A DNA stretch of 64,000 nucleotides, taken from an uncultured Sphingomonas sp. (GTDB lineage Bacteria; Pseudomonadota; Alphaproteobacteria; Sphingomonadales; Sphingomonadaceae). A program made the position numbers and the translations under genes. The stretch covers positions 124,001 to 188,000 of the forward strand of contig NZ_CAKZHV010000058.1 of NCBI RefSeq assembly GCF_936927845.1, written 5' to 3'. The notes below the pieces were generated by a model that searched no databases, was not told the origin of the DNA, and saw only the letters and a list, made by a program, of their open reading frames with translations. The first letter of the stretch is position 1. Each line of letters starts with the position of its first letter. Positions 9,264 through 18,088 of this stretch are shown here, one piece after another.

Positions 9264-10220
9264 TCAGCGCGGACGCGCGTCACGCGGCAGCAGCAGGCGC
9301 AGCTCGCGGTTGGCGAAATCGACCTCGACGCGGCGAAACAGCCGGAGTGCGTCCATACCCAGAAACAAGGCGGGCTTGTCATCGAGCGCGAAGGCGCGGA
9401 ACGGTGCCGCATCGGCGAAGGCGATCGGCAGGCCCGAGATCGTCGCGCTGCCCAGCTTCAGTTCTCGCGACGCCGCGTAATCGGCGATCAGCGTGTCGCC
9501 CAGCACGCTGACCATCTCCGCCTGCGCCTGTTTCCCACCGCGCGCGAGCATCCGCTGCAACGCGCGATTGCCGAGGCTGATCGAAGTACCGGTATCGAGC
9601 ACAACGCGCACGCGCCGTCCGTTCAACGTCGCGCTGGTGACGACGAGCTGGCCGAACAGGCTGCGCGCCTGGATGACGATCTCGCCAGGCGCCGCGCGCA
9701 GCGCGCGATCACGCCGGGTCGACGGTGCGACACTCATCCGTGCCGCGTCGAAGTCGATCACCAGCCGGTGCCCCTGCAACGTGTCGATGCCGAGCAGACC
9801 GAGCGCGCCGAGATCAGTGCCTTCGAGCGCGGGTGCCTCGATCCGTTCGCCGCCCATCGTGCTGACCGACAGCGACGGGATGATCACCGTGTCGACGACG
9901 CTAGAGCCGGTCATCGCGGTCAGCCGGACGCGGCGGCCCGCGGGCAGGTTCAGCCGCCGCGCCAGTTGCCGCGAGATCACGCTGCGCTGCGCGCCCGTAT
10001 CGATAATGAATCTGTACGGCCCCGCGCCCGCGATCTGCACCGGCACGGTCATGCGTTGATCGACTTCGGCGAAGGACAGGTCGTCGGGGGCGGGAGCGTC
10101 CGCCGCGGGTCTGGTCGCCGGCGGAGCGGAGACGACGGCGGGCGGGCCGGGCGCGGGAACCTGCGCGGGCGCGGCGCACGCGATCGCGCCGAGCAGCAGC
10201 GCGGCCGGAAACCTCTCCAT
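9264..10220 (-). CDS. Retropepsin-like aspartic protease, exported
   Basis: This 318-aa protein has two retropepsin-type halves. The first has FIIDTGAQRSVIS (about residue 75) and the second VVLDTGTSISLGN (about 215). Each supplies one catalytic Asp-Thr-Gly, and each half ends in an LGxD motif (LLGIDTL, FLGMDAL). The N-terminus is a hydrophobic signal with a Cys (LLLGAIACAAPAQ), so it is exported and may be a lipoprotein, though the lipobox is imperfect. An Ala/Pro linker precedes the first domain. The start at 10220 was chosen for the signal peptide. It lies 47 bases downstream of lhr and may be co-transcribed with it. Confidence 0.85.
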   Translation of the reverse strand: MERFPAALLLGAIACAAPAQVPAPGPPAVVSAPPATRPAADAPAPDDLSFAEVDQRMTVPVQIAGAGPYRFIIDTGAQRSVISRQLARRLNLPAGRRVRLTAMTGSSVVDTVIIPSLSVSTMGGERIEAPALEGTDLGALGLLGIDTLQGHRLVIDFDAARMSVAPSTRRDRALRAAPGEIVIQARSLFGQLVVTSATLNGRRVRVVLDTGTSISLGNRALQRMLARGGKQAQAEMVSVLGDTLIADYAASRELKLGSATISGLPIAFADAAPFRAFALDDKPALFLGMDALRLFRRVEVDFANRELRLLLPRDARPR

Positions 10221-10267
10221 TGTCGCGATGCTACGCCTGTCCGCCGCCACGTCAACGCGGGGTTGCC

Positions 10268-12688
10268 TTACTCGATCGCCATCGCTTCCTGCGCCAGCGC
10301 CTCGGCCTCGATCAGCAACGCGTCGTCGGCGCTGTTGGTCGAGACACGCTCGCGCCCGATCAGCACCAGCACCGGCACCGCGAGCGGCGAGACGCGCGGC
10401 AGGTCGACGTGAACCATCGTATCGGCGGCGCGCTCGAGCAGGCTGGCGAGCCGCCCGACATCGGTCATTCGTGCGCGCGCGTCGTTCCACGCCGCCTGCA
10501 GCAACACGTGGCTCGGTTCGTACTGGCGCAGCACATCGTAGATCAGGTCGGTCGAGAAGGTGACCTGCTTGCCGGTTTTGCGCTTGCCTGGATGCTGGCG
10601 TTCAACGAGGCCTCCGATCACCGCGACCTCGCGGAAGGCGCGCTTGAGCAGGTGCGAGCGTTCGACCCACTCGACGAATTCGTCCTCCAAGATGTCGGCG
10701 GAGAACAAGGCGGCGGGATCGGTGATCTTTTCGAGGCCGAAGCACGCCAGCGCGTAATCGTTGGCGACGAAGCCGAGCGGTTTCAGCCCCATTGTCTCCA
10801 TCCGCTTGGTGACGAGCATGCCGAGCGACTGGTGCGCGTTCCACCCTTCGAAACTGTACGCGACCATGTAATGTCGCCCTTCGCGCACGAATGTCTCGAC
10901 CAGCAACTGGTCGGGGCGCGGCAACACCGAGCGGCGGTCCTGTATCTCAAGCCATTCGCGCACATCGGGCGGGAAGCGGTGCCATTCGGACGGGCTCGCG
11001 AGGAAACCGCGGACGCGATCGGCGAGGCTGGTCGACAAGGGCATCCGGCTACCACCGTAGGTCGGGATGCGCGCGGGGCGACTGGTCGCGCGGACGATCA
11101 GATCCTCGGTATCGATCTTCTCGACCTCGAGGCTCAATCCAGCGAAGAAGAAGGTGTCGCCGTTGGAGAGGGTGGAGGCGAAGCCTTCCTCGACCTTGCC
11201 GAGCGCGCGGCCGTTGCGGAACCGCACCTTGAGCATCGTCGCCTCGACGATAATCCCGGCGTTCAGGCGATGCTGCGCGACGAAACGCGGGTGGCTGACG
11301 CGCCAAAGGCCGTCCGCATCCTGCGTCAGGCGCTTGAACCGGTCGTACGCGCGCAGGGAATATCCGCCGTCGCGGATGAAGCCGAGCACGCGGTCGAATA
11401 GCTCATCAGAGAGCGCCGAATAGGGAAGGGCGGAACGCACCTCATCCAGCATCGCGGCCTGATCGAACGGCGCGGCGCAGGCGCACGCCATCAGATGCTG
11501 CGCCAGCACGTCGAGCGCGCCCATGCGGAAGATGTCGGGATCGAGCTCACCCGCCTCGACCGCATCCAGTGCAGCGCGTGCTTCGAGATATTCGAAGCGG
11601 TTGCCGGGCACGACCAGCGCGCGCGACGATTCATCCAATCGGTGGTTCGACCGCCCGATCCGCTGGAGCAACCGCGACGACCCCTTGGGCGCGCCCATCT
11701 GGATTACGCAATCGACGTCGCCCCAGTCGACGCCGAGGTCGAGGCTGGAGGTCGCAACCAAGGCGCGCAACCGCCCCGACGCCATCGCCGCCTCGACCTT
11801 GCGGCGTGCCTCTTTCTCCAGACTGCCGTGATGGATGCCGATCGGCAACTGGTCGGTGTTCGATTTCCACAGATCCTGGAAGATCAGTTCGGCGAGGCTG
11901 CGTGTGTTGCAGAAGATGATGCTGGTGCGATTGCGCGCGATCTCCGCCATCACCTGCGCTGCAGCGTAGCGGCCCGAATGACCCGCCCAGGGTACGCGGT
12001 CCTCGGGCAGCAGGATGGCGATATTCGGGTCGGCACCGCCGTCGCCCTGCACCAGGCTCACGCGATCGATGTCGCCGTCGGGGGCGAGCCAGGCGCGATA
12101 GCCGTCGGGGTCGGCGACGGTCGCGGACAGCGCGACGCGGCGCATGTCGGGCGCGATCCGCTGCAACCGCGCCATGCACAGCGACAACAGGTCGCCGCGC
12201 TTGCCGGTGGCAAAGGCGTGGACCTCGTCGACGACGATCGTGCGCAACTGCGCGAACATCGTGAAACTGTCGGGATAGCTCAGCAGCAGCGAGAGCGACT
12301 CAGGCGTCGTCAGCAGGATCTGCGGCGGCTTGACACGCTGGCGTGCCTTGCGGTCGGACGGCGTGTCGCCGGTCCGCGTCTCGACCCGAATGTCGAGCCC
12401 CATTTCGTCGATCGGGGTGACGAGGTTGCGCTGGATGTCGACCGCCAGCGCCTTCAGCGGCGAGACGTAGAGCGTGTGGAGCCCTTCGGTCGGCTGCTCG
12501 ATCAGGTCGGCGAGTGTCGGCAGAAATCCGGCCAGGGTCTTGCCCGCGCCAGTGGTCGCGACCAGCAACGCGGAGCGTCCGCGGCGTGCCTGAACCAGCA
12601 TATCGAGCTGGTGCCGACGCGGCTGCCATCCGCGCGCATCGAACCAGCGCGTCAGCGCGGCGGGCAGTTGGTCATCATGCGCGATCAT
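10268..12688 (-). CDS. lhr: Ligase-associated DEXH-box helicase, Lhr-Core type
   Basis: This is an ATP-dependent 3'-5' DNA translocase/helicase of the Lhr-Core family, about 806 aa. Walker A is ATTGAGKTLAG, the DEXH box is VVDEVHAF, and motif III is ALSAT. Helicase motif VI is in QRIGRSNHRLDE. The winged-helix and Lhr-specific C-terminal domains follow. I prefer the ATG at 12688, with GCGGAAG just upstream. A TTG at 12724 would add 12 residues but has no clear ribosome-binding site. In other bacteria this helicase forms an operon with PdeM, an exonuclease and an ATP-dependent ligase; here only the first two partners are near. Confidence 0.93.
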   Translation of the reverse strand: MIAHDDQLPAALTRWFDARGWQPRRHQLDMLVQARRGRSALLVATTGAGKTLAGFLPTLADLIEQPTEGLHTLYVSPLKALAVDIQRNLVTPIDEMGLDIRVETRTGDTPSDRKARQRVKPPQILLTTPESLSLLLSYPDSFTMFAQLRTIVVDEVHAFATGKRGDLLSLCMARLQRIAPDMRRVALSATVADPDGYRAWLAPDGDIDRVSLVQGDGGADPNIAILLPEDRVPWAGHSGRYAAAQVMAEIARNRTSIIFCNTRSLAELIFQDLWKSNTDQLPIGIHHGSLEKEARRKVEAAMASGRLRALVATSSLDLGVDWGDVDCVIQMGAPKGSSRLLQRIGRSNHRLDESSRALVVPGNRFEYLEARAALDAVEAGELDPDIFRMGALDVLAQHLMACACAAPFDQAAMLDEVRSALPYSALSDELFDRVLGFIRDGGYSLRAYDRFKRLTQDADGLWRVSHPRFVAQHRLNAGIIVEATMLKVRFRNGRALGKVEEGFASTLSNGDTFFFAGLSLEVEKIDTEDLIVRATSRPARIPTYGGSRMPLSTSLADRVRGFLASPSEWHRFPPDVREWLEIQDRRSVLPRPDQLLVETFVREGRHYMVAYSFEGWNAHQSLGMLVTKRMETMGLKPLGFVANDYALACFGLEKITDPAALFSADILEDEFVEWVERSHLLKRAFREVAVIGGLVERQHPGKRKTGKQVTFSTDLIYDVLRQYEPSHVLLQAAWNDARARMTDVGRLASLLERAADTMVHVDLPRVSPLAVPVLVLIGRERVSTNSADDALLIEAEALAQEAMAIE

Positions 12689-12730
12689 CGCTTCCGCAGA
12701 TCGCGCCTCGAACGTGTCAGGCAAGCGCGA

Positions 12731-12910
12731 TCACGGCGTACGCGCGCGGTCCTCGGCCGATTGCTCATGATAATTGCGCCGCGTTGCTTCCTCTGTCCGG
12801 CGTATCTCGGCCGGGGTCTGCTTGTTGCGCAATTTGGCGAACAGCATCGCGCCGCCCAGTATCACGAAGCCCAGGATAACGACGATCGCCATCAGACTGT
12901 CACCGAACAT
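12731..12910 (-). CDS. Small single-pass membrane protein, 59 aa
   Basis: This short frame encodes a 59-aa protein. It has one hydrophobic segment (about residues 6-25, LMAIVVILGFVILGGAMLFA), then a basic, Arg/Glu-rich cytoplasmic tail ending DRARTP. GGGAGA lies upstream of the ATG with good spacing, and high-GC codon use fits the neighbours. It sits between the divergent exonuclease gene and lhr, on the lhr strand, and ends just before lhr begins. I do not recognise the family. It could be an operon leader gene of lhr or an unrelated membrane factor. Confidence 0.6.
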   Translation of the reverse strand: MFGDSLMAIVVILGFVILGGAMLFAKLRNKQTPAEIRRTEEATRRNYHEQSAEDRARTP

Positions 12911-13001
12911 CCGCGTTTCTCCCGATCATGTGCGCATCCAACGTGTGCGTCGATCGATTCGATCCCGGAACGCGTACCCATGCCCGCCGGTTGAGAAAGG
13001 C

Positions 13002-14012
13002 ATGACGACGCGCGCGCAGACCTTGGGCGACTGGATCGAGCCGCACCCGCACGGCATCTACGTGCGCCCGGCCGACGCGTGGATCGACCCCTCGACCCCG
13101 CAACCGCGCGCGCTGGTGACGCACGGACACGCCGATCACGCGCGCGGCGGACACGGCGCGGTGTGGGCGACGCCCGAGACGCTGGCGATCATGGACGTGC
13201 GCTACGGCCAGCAATCCGCGCACCCGGTGCAGTACGGCGAAACGATTCGCATGGGCGAGGTCGAGGTCGGCTACGTTCCCGCCGGTCACGTACTCGGCTC
13301 GGCGCAGATCGTGCTCGATTACCGCGGCGAGCGCGTCGTCGTGTCGGGCGACTACAAGCGCCGCAGCGATCCGACCTGCACGCCCTTCGAGCCGGTCAAA
13401 TGCGACGTGTTCGTGACCGAGGCGACCTTCGGACTTCCTGTCTTCCGTCATCCCGATACGGGCGACGAGATCGACAAGCTGATCGCGGCGCTGCACGCCA
13501 ATCCGACGCGCTGCGTGCTCGTCGGCGCCTATGCGCTCGGCAAGGCACAGCGCGTGATCGCGGAATTGCGCGAACGCGGCCACGAGGCGCCGATCTACCT
13601 GCACGGCGCGCTGCAACGCTTGTGCGACCTTTATGTCGAGCAGGGCGTGCGGCTGGGCGAGCTGCGCGCGGTCGCGGACGCGAGCAAGGCGGAGATGGCG
13701 GGGCACGTCGTGATGTGCCCGCCTGGCGCGCTCAACGACCGTTGGTCCAGGCGACTGCCCGATCCGATCACCGCGATGGCAAGCGGGTGGATGCGCGTGC
13801 GGCAACGTGCACGGCAGAAGAACGTCGAACTGCCACTGATCCTGTCCGACCATGCCGATTGGGATGAGCTGACGACGACGCTGCTCGAGATCAGCCCCAA
13901 GGAGGTATGGGTGACGCACGGCCGCGAGGACGCGCTGGTCCACTGGTGCATGACGCGTCAGATCCGCGCGCGCGCGCTGGCGCTCGCCGGGTTCGAGGAC
14001 GAGGACGACTAG
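13002..14012 (+). CDS. Ligase-associated DNA damage response exonuclease (metallo-beta-lactamase fold)
   Basis: This 336-aa nuclease belongs to the MBL/beta-CASP group that accompanies Lhr, PdeM and an ATP-dependent ligase. The metal motif is THGHADHARGGH (about residues 39-50). SGDYKRR and a late SDHAD (with WVTHG after it) supply further ligands, and the CASP-like middle contains VLVGAYALGKAQR. The ATG at 13002 follows GAAAGGC; the open frame upstream is not convincing. It is divergent from the small membrane gene and lhr. The next gene is a cytochrome c on the other strand, not the expected DNA ligase. Confidence 0.9.
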   Translation: MTTRAQTLGDWIEPHPHGIYVRPADAWIDPSTPQPRALVTHGHADHARGGHGAVWATPETLAIMDVRYGQQSAHPVQYGETIRMGEVEVGYVPAGHVLGSAQIVLDYRGERVVVSGDYKRRSDPTCTPFEPVKCDVFVTEATFGLPVFRHPDTGDEIDKLIAALHANPTRCVLVGAYALGKAQRVIAELRERGHEAPIYLHGALQRLCDLYVEQGVRLGELRAVADASKAEMAGHVVMCPPGALNDRWSRRLPDPITAMASGWMRVRQRARQKNVELPLILSDHADWDELTTTLLEISPKEVWVTHGREDALVHWCMTRQIRARALALAGFEDEDD

Positions 14013-14033
14013 CCGCCACCGTCAGCGTCACGG

Positions 14034-14483
14034 TCAGCGGCAGTCCGGTGTGCCGCCGCCGTTGGCGTAGAGGAACGCGATCACGTCGGCGCGGTCGAGC
14101 CCGTTGCGCAGGCCCGGAAAGCGCATCGACGTACCTGGCACGAATGCGGCAGGGTTGGTCAGCCAGCGATCCAACCGCGCGCACGTCCACCTGCCGCCGA
14201 CCGATTGCAGCGCGGCCGTGTAGCCGAAGCGCTGGCTGTTATGCCCAACCTGCGCGCGCGTGACGCCGTACAGATTGGGGCCGTCGCGATCGCCCGTACC
14301 CTCGTTGATCGTGTGGCAGGCGGCGCACTGGCGAAACACCGCGCGCCCGGCACCCGCGTCCGCCACCTTCATCCGCGCGGGCAGCGGCGCATCGGGTGAG
14401 ACGCCGCGGTCGCGCGCGGCGGGCGCACAGGCGGCGAGCGATGCCGCGAGCGCGAGGCTAGTCGAACGAACTGCCGCCCGCAT
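14034..14483 (-). CDS. Small exported c-type cytochrome
   Basis: This 149-aa mono-haem cytochrome c has an N-terminal signal (MRAAVRSTSLALAASLAACAP, possibly a lipoprotein Cys at about 19). The haem motif CAACH lies at about residues 54-58, and a likely Met axial ligand is in GTSMRFPGL. It resembles class I cytochromes of the cytochrome c550/c2 type and probably carries electrons in the periplasm. Its start overlaps the 3' end of the DUF983 gene by 26 bases. CcmA and CcmB, needed for haem export and attachment, are encoded at 38.5-39.7 kb. Confidence 0.88.
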   Translation of the reverse strand: MRAAVRSTSLALAASLAACAPAARDRGVSPDAPLPARMKVADAGAGRAVFRQCAACHTINEGTGDRDGPNLYGVTRAQVGHNSQRFGYTAALQSVGGRWTCARLDRWLTNPAAFVPGTSMRFPGLRNGLDRADVIAFLYANGGGTPDCR

Positions 14484-14907
14484 CCGCGTCACGTCCCTCC
14501 AGTTTCGCCCACAATCCCCCGGTCCCCGCCTCCTGCGCGCGGTTGACGTATTGCGACGCGACGAGGCAGCCCTTGATCGGGCGCAGCGGCAACAGGCAGC
14601 CGAGCACCATGATCGGCACCGAGGTGACGAGATGCACCCACGCCGGCGGATCATACGCCACCTGTATCCACACCACGATAAAGGTCAGCGGCAGCGCGAT
14701 GATGCATAACGAGAAGAACGCAGGCCCATCGTCCGCCGCAGCAAAGCGGTAATCGAGCCCGCAGCGGTCGCACTTGGGCGCGATCTTGAGCCAGGAGGAG
14801 AACAGCCGCCCCTCGCCGCAGCGCGGGCAAAGCCCCTTCAATCCGCAGTGCAGGATCCACTTGAGCGGCGACGGGCGCTCGGCGGGCGGTGTCTCGGGCT
14901 CGTTCAT
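14458..14907 (-). CDS. DUF983 family membrane protein
   Basis: This 149-aa protein has an N-terminal zinc-ribbon of two cysteine pairs (CPRCGEG at about 26 and CDRCGLD at about 45). Two membrane segments follow (about 66-85 and 92-112), the standard DUF983 layout. The function of the family is not established, although members occur often near cytochrome and oxidase genes in alphaproteobacteria. It overlaps the cytochrome c gene and lies 84 bases downstream of the amidohydrolase, so the three may form one transcript. Confidence 0.85.
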   Translation of the reverse strand: MNEPETPPAERPSPLKWILHCGLKGLCPRCGEGRLFSSWLKIAPKCDRCGLDYRFAAADDGPAFFSLCIIALPLTFIVVWIQVAYDPPAWVHLVTSVPIMVLGCLLPLRPIKGCLVASQYVNRAQEAGTGGLWAKLEGRDADAGGSSFD

Positions 14908-14991
14908 GTCAGTCAGATGGGCGCTCGCGGTCGCAAAGGCGAGGGTGGCGCGGCGGCGAATGGCTGATCCACGTTGCCGCGCCCGTCTGCC

Positions 14992-16275
14992 TCAGCGTGC
15001 CGGCGCGCGCTCGACCTCGCCACCCTTCATCACGAACGCGACATGCTCGAGCGTGCGCACGTCCGACAGCGGATCGCCGTCGACCGCGATGAGGTCGCCG
15101 TAGCGGCCGGGCGCGATCGCGCCGACGTCGCTGCGATTGAGTGCCTCGGCGGCGTTCTTCGTCGCCGCCTGGATCGCCTGCATCGGCGTCATGCCCCATT
15201 CGACCATCTTGGCGAACTGCCGCGCATTGTCGCCGTTGGGATAAACGCCGCCGTCGGTGCCGAACACCATCTTCACGCCGGCGGCGTGCGCGGCGCGGAA
15301 CGTCTCGCGCTGCTTGCGGCCGATCACCTTTTCCTTCTCCAGACTTTCGGGAAAGGCGCCGTTCTTCGCACCTTCGGCCAGGATGTAGTCGTCGTTGTAG
15401 ATGTCCATGCTGAACCACGCGCCATGCTCGCGCGCGAGCTTGAACGATTCCTGGTCGGCGAGGCTGGCGTGCTCGATCGTGTCGACGCCCGCGCGCAGCG
15501 CGTCGTTGATGCCCGCGGTGCCGTGCGCGTGTGCGGCGACGCGCATGCCGAGCATGTGCGCCTCGTCGGTCACCGCCTTCATCTCAGGGTAGCTCATCTG
15601 CTGCGCGCCGGGCGAGTCGCGCTTCGACAGCACGCCGCCGGTGGCGCAGATCTTGATCACCTCCGCGCCGTATTTGCGCATCATGCGCACCAGCTTGCGA
15701 TAACCGTCGGGCGTGTCGGCGACGCTGGGGTTGGGGACAGCCGCGAAGGACGGCGGCAGCGCCTCGGTCGCGTCGCAGTGACCGCCGGTCGCGCCCAGCG
15801 CATAGCCTGCGGGGACGATGCGCGGGCCGGGCACATATCCGCCCTCGATCCCCTGCTTCAAGGCCACGTCGTCGTAATTGCCCGACCCAACGTTGCGCAC
15901 GGTGGTGAAGCCGGCGTCGAGCGTCTTCCTTGCATTGGCGACGCCGACCACGGTGGCGAAATTGTCGGTGAACTCCAGCCCGCGGTATCCCGACAGCCGC
16001 GGGTCGCTGGTCAGGTGGACGTGCATGTCGATCAGCCCGGGCAGCAGCGTGCGTGCACCGAGGTCGATCCGCTCCGCCCCCGTGGGCACCGCATCGCCGC
16101 GGCGCCCGACTGCGGTGATCCGGCCGTCGGTCACCACCACCTGCGCGTCGTCGACGCGGCGGCCCGACAGCACGTCAATCATGTGCGCGGCGGTGACGAC
16201 AACGGTGCGCGCCTCCGCGGCGAGCGGCGAGAGCGCGAGCATGGTGGCGCCGAGCAGCGCGGACAGACGATGCAT
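14992..16275 (-). CDS. Exported amidohydrolase family protein
   Basis: This is a 427-aa metal-dependent hydrolase of the imidazolonepropionase/prolidase-like amidohydrolase group, with a signal peptide (MHRLSALLGATMLALSPLAAEA). Metal ligands are HVH in GLIDMHVHLTS (about 82-84), a carboxylated Lys in EVIKICATGG, His in AAHAHG and EHASL, and Asp in FGTDGG. Related periplasmic enzymes hydrolyse dipeptides with C-terminal Pro or other residues, but the substrate cannot be read from sequence. GGGGAAGGG precedes the ATG. It is divergent from the S10 peptidase, and the shared 128-base gap must hold both promoters. Confidence 0.9.
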   Translation of the reverse strand: MHRLSALLGATMLALSPLAAEARTVVVTAAHMIDVLSGRRVDDAQVVVTDGRITAVGRRGDAVPTGAERIDLGARTLLPGLIDMHVHLTSDPRLSGYRGLEFTDNFATVVGVANARKTLDAGFTTVRNVGSGNYDDVALKQGIEGGYVPGPRIVPAGYALGATGGHCDATEALPPSFAAVPNPSVADTPDGYRKLVRMMRKYGAEVIKICATGGVLSKRDSPGAQQMSYPEMKAVTDEAHMLGMRVAAHAHGTAGINDALRAGVDTIEHASLADQESFKLAREHGAWFSMDIYNDDYILAEGAKNGAFPESLEKEKVIGRKQRETFRAAHAAGVKMVFGTDGGVYPNGDNARQFAKMVEWGMTPMQAIQAATKNAAEALNRSDVGAIAPGRYGDLIAVDGDPLSDVRTLEHVAFVMKGGEVERAPAR

Positions 16276-16403
16276 GTGAAACCCTTCCCCTGTTGCGCGC
16301 AGCCTTGCCGCGCGCGGGGCGCCGCACAAGTGCTTTCGCTTGAATGGGTGAAGGATGCTGGCCTAGGCTGCGTGCAAACAAGATGGTTGAAGGGGGTTCG
16401 CGC

Positions 16404-18065
16404 ATGTTCCGATTGGCGTCGCTGTTGCTGCTGAGCGCGGGTGTGACCGTCAGCACTGCCGGGATGGCGCAAGACCGCGCCGCCGCCGACAAGACGCCGG
16501 TGAAGGAAAAGCCCGGCCGTACCAATGCCGAGGTGCAGCGCGACGCGGTCGAGGCCGATTACGCCAGCGCCCCCGTTGCCGAGCGCGCCGAGGTGTCGCG
16601 CGGCAACGTGACGGTCGCGGGCAAGCGGCTGGGCTATACCGCGACCGCGGGGACGCTGACGCTGCGCGACACGGAAGGAAAACCCACCGCGTCGATGTTC
16701 TACACCGCCTACACGCTCGACGGAACGAAGCCGGGCACAAAACGCCCGATCACCTATTTCTACAACGGCGGACCGGGCAGCCCGACCTTCTGGCTCCACA
16801 TGGGGTCGTTCGCGCCGGTGCGGTTGCGGACCGGCAACCCCGAATCGATCCGCCCCGCGCCGTACGATTTCGGCCCCAATCCCGACACGTTGCTCGACAA
16901 GACCGACATGGTGTTCCTCGACGCGATCGGCGCGGGCTATTCGCGGCCCTTGGGCGACATGAAGCCCAGCGCCTTCTACGGTACCGACGAGGATGCCGAC
17001 GCCTTTGCCAAGGCGATCATCCGCTACTCGACCAAGTACGGCCGCTGGAATTCGCCCAAATTCATCTTCGGCGAAAGCTACGGCACGCTGCGCTCGGGCG
17101 CGCTGGCATATCAGTTGCAGGATCGCGGCATGGCGCTGAACGGCGTCGTGCTGCTGTCCTCGATCATGAACTACGGCTATCGCCAGCCTGGGCTCGATCA
17201 GGTCTATCTCAATTACCTGCCGAGCTACGCCGCAACGGCGTGGTACCATAATCGCGTCCCCAACCGCCCGGCCGACGTCGCGACGATCGTGCAACAGGCG
17301 CGCGACTTCGCGACCGGCCCCTATATGTCCGCGCTTGCCAAGGGGCAGAACATCTCGGTGCAGGAGCGCGACGCGGTCGCGCGGCGGATGAGCGAGCTGA
17401 CCGGGCTCAGCCCGGAGTTCATCATCCGATCGAACCTACGCGTCGATCTGCCGCGGTTCCAAAAGGAGCTGCTGCGCGGCACCCGGCAGACGATCGGACG
17501 GTTCGATTCGCGCTACACCGGGCTCGACGCGGATGCGGCGGGCGAGCGGCCGGAAACGGACGCCTCGTCCGACGCGATCTCGGGCGCGTTCATCGCGACG
17601 TTCAACGATTATGCGACGCACACGCTCGGCTACAAGACCGACATGCCCTACCGCCTGTCCGCGCGCGACGCGGCCGGATGGGACTGGAACTGGAAGCACC
17701 GTGCGCCCGGCGGCGGGTATGGCGCGATGCAGAACAATCCCAACACCGCGGTCGATCTCGCCGCGGCGATGCGCGCCAATCCGTACCTTCACGTCCTGTC
17801 GATGAACGGCTGGTACGACATGGCGACGCCGTTCTTCGGGACCGAGAACGACCTCGGCCACATGATGCTCGAACCCGCGCAGCAGCAGAACCTCAAGTTC
17901 ACTTACTACCCGGCCGGGCACATGACGTACCTCAACCCCGAGGCGCTGCACGCGATGAAGCGCGACCTGTCGGCATGGTACGACGAGGCGGTGAGCGATG
18001 CCCGCAACGGCACGCCCGCGCAGCCCGCCAGCCTGTCGGCGGCGCAAGCGACGCCGCCGAACTGA
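16404..18065 (+). CDS. Exported S10 family serine carboxypeptidase
   Basis: This 553-aa carboxypeptidase has a signal peptide (MFRLASLLLLSAGVTVSTAGMAQ). The S10 oxyanion motif YNGGPGSPTFW lies at about residue 120, and the nucleophile elbow is FGESYGTLRSG (Ser at about 229). The Asp region NGWYDMATPFFG and the His in YYPAGHMTYLN (about 510) complete the triad. It should release C-terminal amino acids in the periplasm. The ATG at 16404 follows an AGGGGG run and gives a clean signal peptide. It is followed after 23 bases by the DUF885 gene, so the two form an operon. Confidence 0.92.
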   Translation: MFRLASLLLLSAGVTVSTAGMAQDRAAADKTPVKEKPGRTNAEVQRDAVEADYASAPVAERAEVSRGNVTVAGKRLGYTATAGTLTLRDTEGKPTASMFYTAYTLDGTKPGTKRPITYFYNGGPGSPTFWLHMGSFAPVRLRTGNPESIRPAPYDFGPNPDTLLDKTDMVFLDAIGAGYSRPLGDMKPSAFYGTDEDADAFAKAIIRYSTKYGRWNSPKFIFGESYGTLRSGALAYQLQDRGMALNGVVLLSSIMNYGYRQPGLDQVYLNYLPSYAATAWYHNRVPNRPADVATIVQQARDFATGPYMSALAKGQNISVQERDAVARRMSELTGLSPEFIIRSNLRVDLPRFQKELLRGTRQTIGRFDSRYTGLDADAAGERPETDASSDAISGAFIATFNDYATHTLGYKTDMPYRLSARDAAGWDWNWKHRAPGGGYGAMQNNPNTAVDLAAAMRANPYLHVLSMNGWYDMATPFFGTENDLGHMMLEPAQQQNLKFTYYPAGHMTYLNPEALHAMKRDLSAWYDEAVSDARNGTPAQPASLSAAQATPPN

Positions 18066-18088
18066 TAACGAGACAAAGGGGAGAAGAT

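Noticed and set aside
7878..10412. An 844-codon plus-strand frame opposite the M20 and aspartic protease genes
   Set aside because: It spans two well-supported genes and their gap, with no recognisable domains and composition typical of antisense frames.
14458..14483. Sequencing error suggested by the 26-base overlap of DUF983 and cytochrome c genes
   Set aside because: Both proteins are complete with normal ends, and short overlaps are frequent throughout the window.
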